From the NCBI GenBank assembly GCA_944324255.1, contig CALUVM010000003.1, positions 84,611-148,610 of the forward strand: a DNA stretch of 64,000 nucleotides. Reading direction: 5' to 3'. Shown here in pieces: positions 61,229 through 64,000 of this stretch (the stretch's first letter is position 1; each line of letters begins with the position of its first letter). The position numbers and the translations under genes are program-made. This DNA comes from Candidatus Gastranaerophilales bacterium (GTDB lineage Bacteria > Cyanobacteriota > Vampirovibrionia > Gastranaerophilales > Gastranaerophilaceae). The notes below the pieces were generated by a model. That model saw only the letters and a list, made by a program, of their open reading frames with translations, was not told the origin of the DNA and did no database searches.

Positions 61229-62851
61229 ATGAAATATTCTGAATATTCGGTTGTTATAATCGGAAGCGGTGCAGCAGGTCTGTATTCTGCGTTAAAAATA
61301 TCGGGGCAGATTGAACTTCCCGACGGGGTTTTACTGGTTACAAAGTCCTCTTTGGGCGAAAGTAATTCTTTATATGCTCAAGGGGGAATAGTTGGAGTTG
61401 TACATCAAAATCCCGGGGATAGTGTAAGGCTCCATGTTGAAGATACTTTAGCTGCCGGAGCTGGTCTTAGTGATGCTAAGGTCGTTCAGTATATTTCAGA
61501 AAGATCTGATGAGGTAATTAATGATTTAATTTCTACAGGCGTAGTTTTTGATAAAGACGGAGAGGGAAATTTATCGTTTACATTAGAGGCTGCGCATAGT
61601 TTCAAACGTATTTTACATGTAAATGGAGATGCAACAGGAAGAGGAATTACGGAAACTTTAGTTAATAAAGTTCGTCAAGATAGCAATATCTCCATAACAG
61701 AAAATTCTTTAGCGGTTGAATTACTTGTTAATTCTGATAATGAATGCAAAGGTATAATTTTGTACAATGAGTTAACAGGTGAACATGAAATAGTTTATGC
61801 CGCAGCGGTTGTACTGGCGACCGGCGGAGCGGGACAGCTATATAAATATACAACAAATCCTGACGGGGCTACCGGTGATGGTATAGCTTTGGCTTATAAT
61901 GCAGGTGCTATAATTCAGGATATGGAGTTTATTCAGTTTCATCCGACAGCGCTAGCACTAAATCCTAACAGTAAAGAAAGATTTTTAATATCAGAAGCAG
62001 TAAGAGGCGAAGGGGCTAAGCTTGTTAATTCAAACGGAAATGAATTTATGTCAAAATATCATGATAAGAGAGAATTAGCCCCAAGAGATATTGTGACAAG
62101 GGCAATATTCTCAGAGATGAAACAAACTCACTCTTCTAATGTATTTTTAAATGCATCAATAATAGATAAATCAAAGCTTTTCAATAGATTCCCTACAATA
62201 ACAGAGAAATGTATTAACAGAGGTATTGATATCTCTAAAACGCCGATACCTGTAGCCCCTGCCGCTCACTATACAATGGGAGGGATAAAAACAACTATAG
62301 AAGGAAAAACTTCTATACGCGGACTATATGCAATAGGTGAGACAGCGTCTACCGGTTTGCATGGTGCAAATCGACTTGCCAGTAACTCTCTTTTAGAGTG
62401 TGTTGTGATGGGATATGAATTAGCTGATTATCTTTCTTTTGCTAATCTGGTACCGCCTAAAAAGATTGATTCTGCTATTATGGAAACAATTAAGGTATAT
62501 ACGGAATCAATTACTGATTCTGAATACAATATTGATTATATGAAACAAACACTAAAAGATTTGATGTGGAATAATGTAGGTATTATACGAAATGAGGAAG
62601 GACTTCTAAAAGCAAAAGAAGGGATTAGAGAATTAAAATCTGTATTCCGTCAAGGTCGTAAATGCTCAAATAAAGATGAATATGAATTCAGAAATATGCT
62701 GATGACTGCAGAACTTATAGTAGATTCTGCTTTGGAAAGAAAAGAATCCAGAGGGGCACACTCAAGATCTGACTATCCACAGCTGTCGTCAGAGGCGCAT
62801 CACTCTGCCGTTATTATCAATAAAAGAGAGGAACTGGTTTATGCTGAATAA
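61229..62851 (+). CDS. nadB: L-aspartate oxidase
   Basis: FAD enzyme oxidising aspartate to iminoaspartate, the first step of de novo NAD synthesis. The 540 residues contain the dinucleotide motif VVIIGSGAAGLYSAL, SNSLYAQGGIVGVV, HVNGDATGRGIT, FIQFHPTAL, RGEGAKLVNSNG and TGLHGANRLASNSLLECVV. SD AGAGGTAAGG. It overlaps nadC by 11 nt. nadA (quinolinate synthase) is not in the window. Confidence 0.96.
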   Translation: MKYSEYSVVIIGSGAAGLYSALKISGQIELPDGVLLVTKSSLGESNSLYAQGGIVGVVHQNPGDSVRLHVEDTLAAGAGLSDAKVVQYISERSDEVINDLISTGVVFDKDGEGNLSFTLEAAHSFKRILHVNGDATGRGITETLVNKVRQDSNISITENSLAVELLVNSDNECKGIILYNELTGEHEIVYAAAVVLATGGAGQLYKYTTNPDGATGDGIALAYNAGAIIQDMEFIQFHPTALALNPNSKERFLISEAVRGEGAKLVNSNGNEFMSKYHDKRELAPRDIVTRAIFSEMKQTHSSNVFLNASIIDKSKLFNRFPTITEKCINRGIDISKTPIPVAPAAHYTMGGIKTTIEGKTSIRGLYAIGETASTGLHGANRLASNSLLECVVMGYELADYLSFANLVPPKKIDSAIMETIKVYTESITDSEYNIDYMKQTLKDLMWNNVGIIRNEEGLLKAKEGIRELKSVFRQGRKCSNKDEYEFRNMLMTAELIVDSALERKESRGAHSRSDYPQLSSEAHHSAVIINKREELVYAE

Positions 62852-63674
62852 TTTCTATATTGAAGAACACGTTAAGAATGCTCTGCAGGAAGATATTGGC
62901 TTTGGCGATATTACAACTGATTTTTTGACTAATGAAACCGATATGATGGAATGCCAGCTTAATACAAGAGTTGACGGGATATTCTGCGGGAAAGAAGTTT
63001 TTGAAACAGTGTTTAAAGTATTGTCTTCTAAAGTTGAATTAAAATTTTATTTTAATGATGGGGATGTGATAAAAAAGGGTGATAAAATTGCGGATATAAA
63101 AGGTCCTGCAAAATACATATTAATGGGTGAACGTACAGCCTTAAACTATGTTCAAAGGATGAGCGGTATAGCAACAGAAACTCATAAATATCAACAGGCA
63201 ATAGGAGAGTATCCGGCAAAAATAGTTGATACGAGAAAGACGACCCCCGGCTTTAGAGCTTTTGAAAAATATTCGGTCAAAATGGGCGGCGGAGCGTTGC
63301 ATAGATTTAATCTTTCAGACTGTGCAATGATAAAGGACAACCATATCAAGTACGCAGGTTCATTGACAGAAGCTGTTAATAAGCTTAAACAGCATATATC
63401 TCATGCGCATAAAATAGAAGTCGAGTGTGATACTATTGAACAGGTAAAAGAAGCATTGAATTGCGGCGTTGATATTATTATGCTTGATAATATGAGTGTG
63501 GATATGATGAGAGCATGTGTAAGTATAATTAATAAAAAAGCAATTGTAGAAGCGAGCGGAAATGTTAATTTGTCTACTGTTCATGAAATAGCTTCAACCG
63601 GTGTTGATATAATATCTTCAAGTGCTATTGTTGCAAAAGCTCCGACTCTTGATTTGGGACTTGATTGTAAATAA
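62841..63674 (+). CDS. nadC: Nicotinate-nucleotide pyrophosphorylase (quinolinate phosphoribosyltransferase)
   Basis: Converts quinolinate and PRPP to nicotinate mononucleotide. The 277 residues show EDIGFGDITTDFL, ALNYVQRMSGIAT, DTRKTTPGFRAFEKYSVKMGGG (conserved KTTP/R), HRFNLSDCAMIKDNH, IEVECDT and IMLDNMS. SD GAGAGGAA lies inside nadB. It abuts the convergent small gene with no gap. Confidence 0.96.
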   Translation: MLNNFYIEEHVKNALQEDIGFGDITTDFLTNETDMMECQLNTRVDGIFCGKEVFETVFKVLSSKVELKFYFNDGDVIKKGDKIADIKGPAKYILMGERTALNYVQRMSGIATETHKYQQAIGEYPAKIVDTRKTTPGFRAFEKYSVKMGGGALHRFNLSDCAMIKDNHIKYAGSLTEAVNKLKQHISHAHKIEVECDTIEQVKEALNCGVDIIMLDNMSVDMMRACVSIINKKAIVEASGNVNLSTVHEIASTGVDIISSSAIVAKAPTLDLGLDCK

Positions 63675-63929
63675 TTATAGCCGGCTCATTTCTTTATCAA
63701 TCCGTTTCTGTTCATTATTAAGACGGTTTTGTTCATTATTTAATTTGTTTTCTTCGTTATTTATATGGGTTTGCTCTTTATCAAGCTGCTCGAGTTGTTT
63801 TTGTATACTGCGTTCCTGTGATTCAATTCTGTTTTCTTCTTGCTGTAATTCTTCAATCGTTTTTCGCTTAAATATCGTTCTATATTTTGGAATACTTATA
63901 TTGTTAATGTTTATGGAAGAAATTTTCAT
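63675..63929 (-). CDS. Small coiled-coil protein with an ININN/IFKRK N-terminus
   Basis: Unrecognised 84-residue protein. The N-terminus MKISSININNISIPKYRTIF resembles the start of the M16 peptidase and the FKG-type proteins. From residue 25 on it is a Glu/Gln/Asn-rich coiled coil with short repeats NNEQNRLNNEQKR. It has TTATAAT and AAGGAG before the ATG, so an ordinary SD-led gene. Function unknown. Confidence 0.7.
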   Translation of the reverse strand: MKISSININNISIPKYRTIFKRKTIEELQQEENRIESQERSIQKQLEQLDKEQTHINNEENKLNNEQNRLNNEQKRIDKEMSRL

Positions 63930-64000
63930 AGTTGACTCCTTGTAGTTATTATAATGTATGAAAAAATATTTTTTGCTAAATTATTTAAATTAAAGGTTAT

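Overview
The window is AT-rich, densely packed bacterial chromosome, with many genes overlapping by 4-30 nt and switching strand often. I infer a non-photosynthetic cyanobacterial relative of the Vampirovibrionia/Melainabacteria (Gastranaerophilales-like). The reasons are the low GC, the mix of diderm functions (TonB-ExbB-ExbD, RND pump with a TolC-type channel, type IV pilin-like protein) with SpmA/SpmB and a DUF1822-like domain, the absence of any photosynthesis gene, and several proteins with a short N-terminal motif of the kind INxxxxxFKG. I could not test this placement with a search. No CRISPR array, rRNA, transposase, integrase or prophage was seen.

Layout. 1-2.7 kb: a TonB-like protein (cut by the left edge), ExbB and two tandem ExbD. 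2.7-4.5 kb: holB and holA on the minus strand. 4.5-6.5 kb: a prepilin-like protein with a YadA-type head and a peptidase S74 chaperone domain. Its promoter lies between perfect 22-bp inverted repeats. 6.5-13.6 kb: small unknown genes, then a three-gene RND efflux operon. 13.8-16.9 kb: Hsp20, a Gdx/SugE exporter, RarA and a CDF transporter. 17-19.6 kb: a 657-residue unknown, a MITE-like hairpin element and tRNA-Arg(ACG). 19.7-25.3 kb: proA-tyrA, an M16 peptidase and SpeD. 25.5-36.1 kb: RNase HI, a short Orn/Lys/Arg decarboxylase-fold enzyme, a phosphodiester glycosidase, HU, an iron alcohol dehydrogenase, MarR, tRNA-Val(GAC), QueE, a DnaJ-like protein, a secreted thioredoxin-fold protein and RmlA. 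36.2-49.6 kb: an accessory-looking block of mostly unrecognised genes. 50-64 kb: spmA/spmB, a 2116-residue coiled-coil protein, glcD, cutA, a metallopeptidase, nadB-nadC and a small coiled-coil protein.

The best candidate for an undescribed system is the 36.2-47.5 kb block. Two tandem paralogues of about 500 residues and a divergent 184-residue protein each follow a sigma-28 (FliA/SigD)-like promoter with exactly 11 nt between the elements, plus a conserved TTGTAA-type element exactly 15 nt upstream. The paralogues have no signal peptide and combine glycine/alanine-rich hydrophobic segments with a helical middle. Next to them is a three-gene operon: a membrane protein with a TonB-like C-terminus, a very acidic protein with an HTH-like tail, and a zinc-ribbon/STAND-ATPase/TPR protein. 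A lytic transglycosylase without a signal peptide follows. A dedicated export or cell-surface system is my inference, not something the sequence proves.

A second theme is gene expression. At least eight genes have a -10 box, often extended (TGn), only 6-8 nt before the start codon and no Shine-Dalgarno sequence, which predicts leaderless mRNAs next to ordinary SD-led genes. The divergent promoters of spmA and the giant coiled-coil gene share one -35 region.
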